A stretch of DNA of 64,000 bases from positions 62,001 through 126,000 of the forward strand of contig NZ_JBCNYA010000009.1 of NCBI RefSeq assembly GCF_049727805.1. The letters run 5' to 3'. This stretch comes from Frateuria_A sp049727805 (lineage in GTDB: Bacteria > Pseudomonadota > Gammaproteobacteria > Xanthomonadales > Rhodanobacteraceae). The notes beneath the pieces were generated by a model. It had not been told where the DNA came from and ran no database searches. It worked only from the letters and a program-made list of their open reading frames with translations. The position numbers were made by a program, and so were the translations under genes. Below are positions 54,876 through 63,499 of the stretch, piece after piece. Within the stretch, counting starts at the first letter, position 1, and each line of letters starts with the position of its first letter.

Positions 54876-57698
54876 ATGAAGCCCAACAAGCTCGCGTTGG
54901 CGTTGGCTGGTTTGCTGTTGACGCCTCTAGGAACCGTTTCCGCCCAGACCACCGCGCCAGTCGCCCCCGCCGACAGCGCTCCCCCGCAGGACCAGCAGCC
55001 GCCCGACCAGCAGCAGGCGCAGCAGCTGCAGACCATCACCGTCACCGGTTCGGCGATCCCGCGCATCGACATGGAGACGCCCTCGCCGGTCACCGTGATC
55101 ACCGCCGCGCAGATCCAGCGCAGCGGCCTGAAGACCGTATCGGATGTGGTGCGCGCGATCTCTGCCGACAACAGCGGTTCGATCCCGACCGCCTTCACCG
55201 CCGGCTTCGCCGCCGGTTCGGCCGGTGTGGCGCTGCGCGGCCTGACCGTGAACTCCACGCTGGTGCTGATCGACGGCCGCCGCTCGGCCAACTACCCGCT
55301 GGCGGACGACGGCCAGCGCACCTTCGTCGACCTCAACACCATCCCGGTCAACGCCATCGAGCGCATCGACGTGCTCAAGGACGGCGCTTCCTCGCTGTAC
55401 GGTGCCGACGCGATCGCCGGCGTGGTCAACATCATCCTCAAGCACGACTACAAGGGTCTGGAAGGCACCGCCGAGGTCGGCACCTCGCAGCAGGGCGGCG
55501 GCACTACCCGCCGCGCCACGCTGCTGTTTGGTGGCGGCGACCTCCAGAAGAACGGCTGGAATGCCTACGGCAGCGTCGAGGCGCAGAAGGACGACCGCAT
55601 CTGGGCGCGCGACCGCGGCTACCCGTACAACGCCGCCAACCTCAATCCCACCGGCGGCAGCAACTTCGACTGGGGCCAGCCCGGTTTCAACAACGGTTCG
55701 ATCTATCCGATGGTGCAGCGCGCCGTGCTCGGCCCGAACGGTCCCGGCGGCATGCTGACCGGCACCGCCGCGCCCGGCGCGCTGTGGCAGCCGCTGGTGC
55801 CCTGCGGTCCCGGCACCACTCCGATCACCAATGCCGAGGGCAGCGGCTGCGAACAGAACCAGATCAACTACCTCGACCTTCAGCCCAAGCAGGAGCGCGT
55901 CGGCGTCTACGGCCGCCTGACCCTGAAGGTGGGCGACAGCAGCGAGGCCTACGTCAGCGGCAGCTACTACACCAACAAGGTCGAGGCGGCCGGCACGCCG
56001 CCGCAGATCCGCGCCGGCACGCCGGTGAACACCCGCTCGATCCTGCTGCCGGCGACCCTGCCCGACGGTTCGGACAACCCCAACAACCCGTTCCCGAACG
56101 ATCCGGCCTTGATCACCTACGCCTTCGGCGGCATCCCCGGCGGCGGCAAGAACGAGAACCACAACCTGCGCATCGCCGGCGGCATCCACGGCATCTGGGG
56201 CGAGTGGAACTACGACAGCGCGCTGGTGTTCAGCCACAACACGCTGGACGTGGACAACTACGGCTTCCTCAACTACGCCGCGCTGATCAACGCGGTCAAC
56301 AACGGCACCTACAACTTCGTCGACCCGTCGCAGAACTCGCCCGAGCTGCTGGCGCAACTGGCGCCGGTGCTGCACAAGCGCTCGACCACCGACCTGCAGT
56401 CGATCGACTTCCACGTGTCGCGTCCGCTGGCCGACCTGGCCGGCGGCTCGCTGGGCCTGGCGACCGGTATCGACGTGCGCCATGAGCAGCAGCACGATCC
56501 CGACCTCAACCCCGGTCTGCAGGCACAGGGCCTGGGCGTGGCGCACACCTTCGGCAGCCGCACCGTCGAAGGCCTCTACGCCGAGCTGGACGCGCCGTTC
56601 CTGGAGTCGCTGGAAGTGGACGTCTCCGGCCGCTTCGACCACTACTCCGACTTCGGCAACAACTTCTCGCCGAAGGTGGGCTTCAAGTGGAAGCCGATCG
56701 AGTCGCTGGCCGTGCGCGGCACCTGGTCCAAGGGCTTCCGCGCGCCGAGCTTCGCCGAGAACGGCTCGAGCGAATCGGAGGGCTTCGCCACCTACAACCT
56801 GCCCGACGACTACGCCGCGGCGCACGGCAACAACGCCTACGTGCGTCCCTACGGCCTGGCCTACGACACCATCGGCAACCCGAACATCCAGCCGGAGAAA
56901 TCCAAGAGCTGGACCTTCGGCGTGCTGTGGCAGCCGCTGGACCAGTTCAGCGCCTCGGTGGACTACTACGACATCAAGAAGACCGGCGTGATCGGCCAGT
57001 TCGACACGCAGGCGGTGCTCGATGCCTACTTCGCGGGCCAGCCGCTGCCGCCGGGCTCGGCGATCATCCCCGACGTGCCCGACCCGCAGTTCCCGACCCT
57101 GCTGCCCAAGCCGGTGGTGGTGATGGCGCCGTACGTCAACCAGAACGCGCTGCAGACCAAGGGCGTGGACCTGGACCTGATCGGCAACTTCGACCTCGGC
57201 GGCAACGTGAAGCTGCGCAGCGAGTTCAACGCCACGCGCATCTTCGAGTGGAACCTCACGCTGCAGGACGGCACGGTGGAGCGCTTCGTCGGCACGCACG
57301 GACCGTATGCGCTGTCCTCTGGTGCGGGCACGCCCCGTGACCGCGCGTCGTGGTCGAACAGCCTGACCTTCGGCCAGGCCACCGTCACCGGCACGCTGTA
57401 CTACACCAGCGCGATCAGCATGAGCGCGCCGGACAACGGCGAGGGCTGCATCTCCACCGACGACAACGGCAATCCGTTCCCGCCGAGCTGCCACGTCGCC
57501 TCGTTCACCTACTTCGACCTGACCGGCAGCTACGACTTCAACGACCACTTCGGGGTGTACGCATCGGTCCTCAATGCGTTCAACCGCAAGGCGCCGTTCG
57601 ACCCGGCCAACTACGCCAGCAACAACTACAACCCGACCTGGGCGCAGCCGGGCATGGTCGGGCGGTTCTACACGGTCGGCGTGCGCTACAAGATGTAA
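54876..57698 (+). CDS. Large TonB-dependent receptor
   Basis: This 940-residue receptor has a signal peptide (about 1-24, ending SAQT), a Pro/Gln-rich linker (SAPPQDQQPPDQQQAQQLQ), a TonB box-like LQTITVTGSAIPRIDMETPS and a plug with DVVRAISADNSGSIP, GVALRGLTVNSTLVLIDGRR and IERIDVLKDGASSLYGADA. The barrel ends VGRFYTVGVRYKM. Length and linker are those of Xanthomonadales receptors of the carbohydrate/oligopeptide type; the substrate is unknown. CGAGGACTCAAGTC precedes the ATG. The stop is followed by a REP-like hairpin that could serve as terminator. Confidence 0.92.
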   Translation: MKPNKLALALAGLLLTPLGTVSAQTTAPVAPADSAPPQDQQPPDQQQAQQLQTITVTGSAIPRIDMETPSPVTVITAAQIQRSGLKTVSDVVRAISADNSGSIPTAFTAGFAAGSAGVALRGLTVNSTLVLIDGRRSANYPLADDGQRTFVDLNTIPVNAIERIDVLKDGASSLYGADAIAGVVNIILKHDYKGLEGTAEVGTSQQGGGTTRRATLLFGGGDLQKNGWNAYGSVEAQKDDRIWARDRGYPYNAANLNPTGGSNFDWGQPGFNNGSIYPMVQRAVLGPNGPGGMLTGTAAPGALWQPLVPCGPGTTPITNAEGSGCEQNQINYLDLQPKQERVGVYGRLTLKVGDSSEAYVSGSYYTNKVEAAGTPPQIRAGTPVNTRSILLPATLPDGSDNPNNPFPNDPALITYAFGGIPGGGKNENHNLRIAGGIHGIWGEWNYDSALVFSHNTLDVDNYGFLNYAALINAVNNGTYNFVDPSQNSPELLAQLAPVLHKRSTTDLQSIDFHVSRPLADLAGGSLGLATGIDVRHEQQHDPDLNPGLQAQGLGVAHTFGSRTVEGLYAELDAPFLESLEVDVSGRFDHYSDFGNNFSPKVGFKWKPIESLAVRGTWSKGFRAPSFAENGSSESEGFATYNLPDDYAAAHGNNAYVRPYGLAYDTIGNPNIQPEKSKSWTFGVLWQPLDQFSASVDYYDIKKTGVIGQFDTQAVLDAYFAGQPLPPGSAIIPDVPDPQFPTLLPKPVVVMAPYVNQNALQTKGVDLDLIGNFDLGGNVKLRSEFNATRIFEWNLTLQDGTVERFVGTHGPYALSSGAGTPRDRASWSNSLTFGQATVTGTLYYTSAISMSAPDNGEGCISTDDNGNPFPPSCHVASFTYFDLTGSYDFNDHFGVYASVLNAFNRKAPFDPANYASNNYNPTWAQPGMVGRFYTVGVRYKM

Positions 57699-57711
57699 TC
57701 GCGTGATCGAA

Positions 57712-57739
57712 GCCTCTCCCCCGAAGTTGGGGGAGAGGA
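57712..57739. repeat. REP-like hairpin variant after large receptor
   Basis: Perfect 10-bp arms CCTCTCCCCC / GGGGGAGAGG with GAAGTT loop, 14 bases after the receptor stop; followed by TCGGTGAGGGG, matching the tail of other copies. Confidence 0.7.
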
Positions 57740-57844
57740 GTCGGTGAGGGGCTGCATGGCACGAAGGCCGGCATGGCGACGCTTCGCCTTGCCCCTCCCG
57801 TGCCGACCGTGCACAGTCGCAGGCATGACGCCGGAACCCCTCGC

Positions 57845-58600
57845 ATGTGCCTGATCGCCTTCGCCTGGAACGCCCACCCGCGCTGGCGTCTGCTGTTGGC
57901 GGGCAACCGCGACGAATACCACGCCCGTCCCAGCACCCCGCTGGCGCGCTGGGACGATGCGCCGGTGATCGCCGGCCGCGACCTCGAGGCGGGCGGCACC
58001 TGGCTGGGCGTGAGTCCGGGTGGACGCTGCGCCACGGTGACCAACGTGCGCGACCCGCGCGATCCGCAGGCCGGCCTTTCGCGCGGCTGGCTGGTGACCG
58101 ACTTCCTGCGTGGCGAAGCCGATGCCACCGCACATGCGCAGGCCTTGCGCGAGGTGGCCGCGCAGTACCGTCCGTTCAACCTGCTCACCTTCGATGCGCA
58201 CGCCGCGTTCTACCTGGGCAACCGGCCGGGCCCGCGCGCGCAGGCGGTCACGCCCGGCCTGCACGGCCTGTCCAACGCCGACTTCAACACGCCCTGGCCG
58301 AAGACGCGCCTGCTGATGGCGCGCCTGCAGGCATGGCTGGAACAGGGAGACGTCGAGGATTTCGCACCGCTGTTCGCCGCGCTGGCGGACGAGCGAGCGG
58401 CCCTCGATGGCGAGTTGCCGGATACGGGCATCGGCCTCGAACGCGAGCGCTGGCTCTCCTCGGCCTTCATCCGCGGCGCCGACTACGGCACGCGGGCGAG
58501 CACGGTGGTGGCGATCGGGCACACGGGTCACGGACGGATCGTCGAGCGGCGGTTCGGTCCGAATGGACGTCCGGACGGCCAGGTGGAGATGGACTGGTAG
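57845..58600 (+). CDS. NRDE family protein (TANGO2-like)
   Basis: This 251-residue protein begins MCLIAFAWNAHP, with Cys2 as the likely N-terminal nucleophile, and carries LLLAGNRDEYHARPSTPLARW, the NRDE motif. TLSNADFNTPWPKTRLL-like and STVVAIGHTG segments also match. Human TANGO2 is linked to heme or lipid handling; the bacterial function is unknown. Confidence 0.88.
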   Translation: MCLIAFAWNAHPRWRLLLAGNRDEYHARPSTPLARWDDAPVIAGRDLEAGGTWLGVSPGGRCATVTNVRDPRDPQAGLSRGWLVTDFLRGEADATAHAQALREVAAQYRPFNLLTFDAHAAFYLGNRPGPRAQAVTPGLHGLSNADFNTPWPKTRLLMARLQAWLEQGDVEDFAPLFAALADERAALDGELPDTGIGLERERWLSSAFIRGADYGTRASTVVAIGHTGHGRIVERRFGPNGRPDGQVEMDW

Positions 58601-58616
58601 CCATCCGCAAGCCCTT

Positions 58617-58655
58617 GCTCCCTCTCCCCTCCGGGGAGAGGGCTGGGGTGAGGGG
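58617..58655. repeat. REP-like element, doublet copy 1
   Basis: GCTCCCTCTCCCC, loop TCC, GGGGAGAGGG, then CTGGGGTGAGGGG. Same orientation as the 44169 and 49579 copies. Confidence 0.8.
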
Positions 58656-58730
58656 TCGCTCTAGCGAGAGACTCCTGTCATGCCAGGTCTGTCATGAAAG
58701 ATCACCCGCACGAATCCCTATTTACGCGAG

Positions 58731-58769
58731 CCCCGGCCCCTCACCCAGCCTCTCTTCGGAGGGGAGAGG
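58731..58769. repeat. REP-like element, doublet copy 2 (inverted)
   Basis: CCCCGGCCCCTCACCC, then CCTCTCTTC and GGAGGGGAGAGG; inverted relative to copy 1 and 75 bases away. One arm has diverged. Confidence 0.75.
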
Positions 58770-58923
58770 TCTCAGACCGCGCGAGGTTGCCGCTCGTGGC
58801 GCGTAGGCATCACCCCGCGGACTGATCGGGCGCGTCCTACGCCATCGGTCGGACCGGTGCCACTGCGTCAGACCCGGTCGCCTCGCTAAGTTGCAGTGCT
58901 TGCCAAACGCTAAGGAACGCTCG

Positions 58924-60609
58924 ATGCGACAAGGATGCCGCTGGTGGATGCTGGCCATGGGGCTGCTGGCCAGGCCATGCATGGCCGCGTGCCCGGCCTG
59001 GGACGTGCCGCGCGCCGCGCAGGAGCTGCAGGCGCTGCACGACCAGCTCGACCACTGGAACCACGCCTACCGCACCGAGGGCCGCTCGCCGGTCGACGAT
59101 GCGATCTACGACCAGGCGTTGGCGCGCTACGAAGACTGGCGCGCCTGCTTCCCCGCGCAGGCCCCGCCGCCGTTGGTGCATCTGGCCGATGCCACGGGAC
59201 CGGTACGCACGCCGGTGGCGCAGACCGGCCTGGCCAAACTGCATGATGCCGCCGCCGTGCAGGCCTGGATGGCGGCGCGCGGCCATGCCGATCTGTGGGT
59301 GCAACCGAAGGCCGACGGCGTGGCGGTGACGCTGCTGTACGTGGATGGCCAGTTGCGGCAGGCGGTCAGCCGCGGCGATGGGCTGCACGGTTCCGACTGG
59401 ACCGGCCAGGTGCGCAAGATCGCCGCCGTGCCCAAGCGGCTGCCGCACGCGCCCGCGCGCGTGGTGCTGCAGGGCGAACTGGTCTGGTGGTTGCCCGGGC
59501 ACCGGCAGGCGCACGACGGCGGCGTGCGCGCACGCGCCGACGTGGCCGGCGCGCTGGCGCGCGAGCCGTTCGATGCACAGGCGGCCGCGCACATCGGCCT
59601 GTTCGTGTGGGACTGGCCCAGCGGCCCCCAAGACATGCAGGCGCGCCTGGCCGGCCTGCAGGCGATGGGCCTGGGCGCCAGCGCGGTGCTGACCCATCCG
59701 GTGCACGACCTGGCCGGGGTGCGCCAGTGGCGCGAGCGCTGGTATCGCCAGCCGCTGCCCTTCGCCACCGACGGCACCGTGCTGCGGCAGGGCCATCGGC
59801 CGCGTGCACGGGACTGGCAGCCGGCGCCGCCCGACTGGGCAGTGGCATGGAAATACCCGCCCGCCACGGCGCTCGCCACCGTGCGCGCGGTGGACTTCCG
59901 CCGCGGCCGGCGCGGCGGCATCAGCGTGGTGCTGGAGCTCGATCCGGTAGTGCTGGACGACCGCACGGTGCAGCGCGTCAGCGTCGGCTCGCTGGCGCAC
60001 TGGCGCCAGCTCGATGCGCGGCCGGGTGACCAGGTGTCGATCTCGCTGGCAGGCCTGACCATTCCGCGCTTCGACGCGGTGGTGTGGCGCACCCGCGAAC
60101 GCGCCGCCGTAGCCGTGCCCGACGCTACCGACCGCGACGGGCTGGACTGCTGGCATCCGCAGGCCGGGTGCCGGCGCCAGTTCCTGGCACGGCTGGTGTG
60201 GCTGGGCGGGCGGCAGGGTCTACGCATCGACGGCATCGGCGAAACGACCTGGCGCGCGCTGGTCGATGCGGGGCAGCTACGCGGCCTGCTCGACTGGCTC
60301 GGCCTGACGCCGGCGCAACTGGCTGCGGTGCCGGGCATCGGCCCGGCGCGCGCGGCGCGCCTGGCGCAGGCCTTCGAAGGCGCGCGCCGTGAAAGCTTCG
60401 ACCACTGGCTGCGCGCGCTGGGCATGCCACCCGCCGGCCAGGCCGGGTTGCCCGACTGGGCCACGCTGGCCAGCCGCAGCACCGCCGAGTGGGAGGACCA
60501 GCCAGGCGTCGGCCCGGGCCGCGCCGCCCGGTTGCACGCCTTCTTCCACCATCCGGACGTGGTGAAGCTGGCCGCCCGGCTGCATGCGGCCGGCACGGCC
60601 GGCTTCTGA
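58924..60609 (+). CDS. ligB: NAD-dependent DNA ligase LigB
   Basis: This 561-residue ligase has the lysine nucleophile in VQPKADGV (Lys129), an OB-fold region (YPPATALATVRAVDFRRGRR), a reduced Cys-containing segment (CWHPQAGCRR), and two helix-hairpin-helix motifs (VPGIGPARAARLAQAF and QPGVGPGRAARLHAF). It lacks the BRCT domain of LigA, as LigB does. Like E. coli LigB, its N-terminus looks like a signal peptide (MLAMGLLARPCMAACPAW). AAGGAA precedes the ATG at 58924. In vivo role is unclear. Confidence 0.88.
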   Translation: MRQGCRWWMLAMGLLARPCMAACPAWDVPRAAQELQALHDQLDHWNHAYRTEGRSPVDDAIYDQALARYEDWRACFPAQAPPPLVHLADATGPVRTPVAQTGLAKLHDAAAVQAWMAARGHADLWVQPKADGVAVTLLYVDGQLRQAVSRGDGLHGSDWTGQVRKIAAVPKRLPHAPARVVLQGELVWWLPGHRQAHDGGVRARADVAGALAREPFDAQAAAHIGLFVWDWPSGPQDMQARLAGLQAMGLGASAVLTHPVHDLAGVRQWRERWYRQPLPFATDGTVLRQGHRPRARDWQPAPPDWAVAWKYPPATALATVRAVDFRRGRRGGISVVLELDPVVLDDRTVQRVSVGSLAHWRQLDARPGDQVSISLAGLTIPRFDAVVWRTRERAAVAVPDATDRDGLDCWHPQAGCRRQFLARLVWLGGRQGLRIDGIGETTWRALVDAGQLRGLLDWLGLTPAQLAAVPGIGPARAARLAQAFEGARRESFDHWLRALGMPPAGQAGLPDWATLASRSTAEWEDQPGVGPGRAARLHAFFHHPDVVKLAARLHAAGTAGF

Positions 60610-60747
60610 ATCGGGCGTACGGCCTTTGTGGAACGACGGACAAAGCGTGGTTTTCCGAGCTGCAAGTGCGCCTGTGCACGACCGGCGCGGCGAGGGCAGC
60701 TTGCGGCACCAGTCGTCCGGGCGGATTCCGCAGCAGCCCGCCCCCGC

Positions 60748-61182
60748 TTAGGTCAGGATCTCGCCGTCGAGGTAATACCAGCGTCCGTCCTCGCGCACGA
60801 AGCGACTCACCTCATGCATCCGCTGCGCACGTCCGCCGCCGTAGCGCAGCCGGGCGACGAACTCGACCACCGCCTCGGTGGCGCCGCCCTGGTGGCGCTT
60901 GACCGACAGCCCGAGCCAGCTCGGTGACGGCTGCTGCGTGGCCAGCTTCAGGTGCGCCGGGCGCGTGCTGGGGTGCCAGGTGGCCAGTAGGTAATCCTCG
61001 CGCTTGAGCACGTAGGCGCTGTAGCGCGAACGCATCAGCGCCTCGGCAGTCGGCGCGGGCGAGCCTTCGTGCAATGGACCGCAGCAATGCATGTAACCCT
61101 CGGCGTTGCCGCAGGGACAGGGGGTGAGGGTGTCGACGGCGCGCACGTGGGGCGGGATTTCATCGGAAGGCACGACAGCCAT
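60748..61182 (-). CDS. ychJ: YchJ-family SEC-C protein
   Basis: This 144-residue protein has the SEC-C metal-binding pattern CPCGNAEGYMHCC near residue 22, GPLHEGSPAPTAEALMRSRY, and a nuclear-transport-factor-2-like C-terminal domain. Its function is not known. It is convergent with ligB. Confidence 0.88.
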   Translation of the reverse strand: MAVVPSDEIPPHVRAVDTLTPCPCGNAEGYMHCCGPLHEGSPAPTAEALMRSRYSAYVLKREDYLLATWHPSTRPAHLKLATQQPSPSWLGLSVKRHQGGATEAVVEFVARLRYGGGRAQRMHEVSRFVREDGRWYYLDGEILT

Positions 61183-61230
61183 CCTGCCGCCTCGGCCGGA
61201 AATTGCAAACCTGCCCGCCGCGCGCGGCGT

Positions 61231-61776
61231 TCAATCCATGCGCTGGCGCGACATCAGCAACGGCGCCAGGTCGTAGCCCATGCGCCGGGCGGTCGCCTTG
61301 AGTTCTTCAAGCAGGTGGTAGTCCATGCGTGCCTCGCGGCCGAGGATCCACAGATGGCGTCGGCGTGGTTCGCCGACCAGCGCCCAGCGGTAGTCGCGGT
61401 CCAGCCCGATCACCCAGTGCTCGTTCCACACGAAGCGCAGCCGCTCCAGCCAGGCCGGTGCGAAGCGCAACTGCAGCTTGGCCGGGTCGCGCAGCCGCTC
61501 GGGCTGGCGCGCCACGCCATGCACTTCGCTGAGGCGCCCATCGCCGGTGCGGCAGGCGCTGTGCACCGCGATCAGCCCGTCGTCGCGCGAGGCGTATTCC
61601 AGCGTGAGCTCGCCGGCGCAGCGCCGCTGGAACGGCAACGGCAACCAGGCGACGCCGTACCAGCGGCCGAGAAAGCGGTCCAGGTCCAGCCATGGCACCG
61701 CCTGGACGCCGCGCGATGTCATGCGGCCGGCGCCCGACGGGCGCGGCAACGATCGTCTGCCTGTGTGCTGCTGCAT
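61231..61776 (-). CDS. Lipocalin family protein (Blc-like)
   Basis: This 181-residue protein has the lipocalin signatures DLDRFLGRWYGVAWLP, DGLIAVHSACRTGDGR and KLQLRFAPAW, and WVIGLDRDYRWALVGEPRRR. Unlike Blc, it has no lipobox or obvious signal peptide; a later start (61722) would not add one. GGGGAGC precedes the ATG. A cytosolic or alternatively exported hydrophobic-ligand carrier. Confidence 0.85.
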   Translation of the reverse strand: MQQHTGRRSLPRPSGAGRMTSRGVQAVPWLDLDRFLGRWYGVAWLPLPFQRRCAGELTLEYASRDDGLIAVHSACRTGDGRLSEVHGVARQPERLRDPAKLQLRFAPAWLERLRFVWNEHWVIGLDRDYRWALVGEPRRRHLWILGREARMDYHLLEELKATARRMGYDLAPLLMSRQRMD

Positions 61777-61913
61777 GGCTGCTCCCCGGGCGCACGAACG
61801 GCTCCCATCAAGCACGCGCGACGATCAACCTGGCGTCAAACGCGGATGCGCGGCGTGCCGGCGCCGGCCACCGGTTTCTCCGGATCGCCGGGCGTGTGGC
61901 GAGCGACCCGCCG

Positions 61914-62540
61914 CTAGGCGATGCCGGGCAGATCGCCGCCCGCCGCCGGCAAGCGACGCCGCCACACCAGGCAACGGTTGTTGGCCGGCATGGCGTGGTC
62001 CTGCGCCAGCGCAAAGCCTGCCGCCCGCGCCAGCATGTCCACCGCCTCGGCGTCGCGCAGGCCCATGCGGGAATCGCGCGCCTTCAGCGCGCGGTCGAAG
62101 TCGGCATTGCTGTCGCTGGTGTAGCGGCCGTCACGGTTGAACGGGCCGTAGATCGCCAGTACCGCCCCGTCGCCGGCGACCGCCGGCAGGCAGGCGAACA
62201 GGCGTTCGACCTCCGGCCAGCCCATGATGTGCAGCGTGTTGGCGCTGAACACCGCGTCGTAGCGGGCATGCGGCCAGGTACCGGCGACGTCCAGCTCCAG
62301 CGGCGCGGGCGTGTTCGGCAGCGCGGCTTCCGCGAGCCACGCGCGAATCCCGGGCAGCTGCTCCGTGCGGTCGGAGCACTGCCAGTCGAGCCACGGCATC
62401 GCCGCGGCGAAATGCACTGCGTGCTGGCCGGTACCGCTGCCGATCTCCAGCACGTGCCTGCATCGTGCGAACGCCGCGCGCAGCACGTCCAGGATCGGTT
62501 CGCGGTTGCGTTCGCAGGCGGGCGCGAACGGCTTGTCCAC
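61914..62540 (-). CDS. DUF938 SAM-dependent methyltransferase
   Basis: This 208-residue protein matches DUF938 (METTL26-like): FAPACERNREPILDVLR, VLEIGSGTGQHAVHFA for SAM, ANTLHIMGWPEVERLF, and GPFNRDGRYTSDSNADFD. The substrate is unknown. Confidence 0.88.
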   Translation of the reverse strand: MDKPFAPACERNREPILDVLRAAFARCRHVLEIGSGTGQHAVHFAAAMPWLDWQCSDRTEQLPGIRAWLAEAALPNTPAPLELDVAGTWPHARYDAVFSANTLHIMGWPEVERLFACLPAVAGDGAVLAIYGPFNRDGRYTSDSNADFDRALKARDSRMGLRDAEAVDMLARAAGFALAQDHAMPANNRCLVWRRRLPAAGGDLPGIA

Positions 62541-62570
62541 GACGGCTGGCAGCAGGCCGGGCGAGCGGGT

Positions 62571-62768
62571 TCAGGCCGGGCGGCCGCGCAGCACGCGGGC
62601 GGGCAGCATCAGCAGCGCGCCGAGGAAGGCGAACACCGCGTGCAACGTGATGCCGACCAGCCGGAACGGCAGCGAGATCAGCCACACGATCGGCCAGAGC
62701 ACCAGCGCCAGCAGCGCAAGCGGCCAGCAGAACACGAGCAGCAGCAGCCAGAGCAGGAAACCGACCAT
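62571..62768 (-). CDS. Small membrane protein
   Basis: This 65-residue protein is almost entirely hydrophobic (FLLWLLLLVFCWPLALLALV and on), with two predicted helices and a basic C-terminus (RVLRGRPA). GGACAGGTC precedes the ATG. No family recognised. Confidence 0.6.
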   Translation of the reverse strand: MVGFLLWLLLLVFCWPLALLALVLWPIVWLISLPFRLVGITLHAVFAFLGALLMLPARVLRGRPA

Positions 62769-62858
62769 GACCTGTCCTCGATTGGTGGGTAATGGGTGGT
62801 GGGGAGTCCGACTTTAGCGCGCACCGGGGCCGTCGCGTAGATGACTCCCGGCACCGTC

Positions 62859-63446
62859 TCAGTGCATGCCGGGCATCGGGTCCACGCCGATCAGCCAGCG
62901 ATGCAGCCAGAACGCGAACACCAGCCAGGCTGCCGTGCCGATCGCCACCGCCAGCGTGTCGCCGCGCAGCGTGCCGGCCGCATAGCGCACGCCGGCCAGC
63001 CGGTCGCGCTGGCGCAGCCACACGGCCATCGGCAGCGCCCATGACAGGAACGCGCCGAACAGCACCACGTCGTGCAGCATGCCGGTGGCGAGCAGGTGGC
63101 CGGAGGCCCACACCACCACGCCCAGCAGCATCGGATGGCCCAGCGCCGACTTGATGTGGTTGCGCGGCACGTACGCCGCCGCCAGCAGCACGAAGGCGAC
63201 CAGCGTGAACAATGCGTTGAGGTGGTCCATCGCCTGCGGCGGCGCATACAGCATCAGCGGCAACTGCCGCGCGCGACCGAAGCCGAAGCAGACCAGCACC
63301 AGGCCGACCAGCGCCACCAGGGCGAACGCCGCTTTCCATGGCCGCTCGCCGAACCGATCGATCTTCCGCTGCCGCCAGCGCGGAAAGATCACCGGCAACA
63401 CGTGCACACCGAGGAACACGAACAGGCCGTAGATCATGAGCTGCAT
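62859..63446 (-). CDS. NnrU-family membrane protein
   Basis: This 195-residue protein has five or six transmembrane helices and the NnrU pattern: FLGVHVLPVIFPRWR near the start, HPMLLGVVVWASGHLLATG in the middle. NnrU is linked to nitric oxide reduction in denitrifiers, but homologues occur without denitrification genes and may modify lipids or carotenoid-like compounds. No denitrification genes are in the window. Confidence 0.85.
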   Translation of the reverse strand: MQLMIYGLFVFLGVHVLPVIFPRWRQRKIDRFGERPWKAAFALVALVGLVLVCFGFGRARQLPLMLYAPPQAMDHLNALFTLVAFVLLAAAYVPRNHIKSALGHPMLLGVVVWASGHLLATGMLHDVVLFGAFLSWALPMAVWLRQRDRLAGVRYAAGTLRGDTLAVAIGTAAWLVFAFWLHRWLIGVDPMPGMH

Positions 63447-63499
63447 GGTGCTTCTCCTTCGGGCGAAGCCCGATCATAGGCGTCCGTGGTCCGGAGCGT

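Larger units (their letters stand above)
58601..58923. other. Intergenic region with REP doublet before ligB
   Basis: This 323-base stretch holds two inverted REP-like copies (58617-58655 and 58731-58769) and no gene I can support. The ligB promoter should lie after the second copy. Confidence 0.6.

Noticed and set aside
54927..58133. 1068-codon minus-strand open frame over the large TonB receptor
   Set aside because: Antisense artefact; Val/Arg/Gly-rich with no domain, while the plus-strand receptor has a signal peptide and full plug/barrel pattern.
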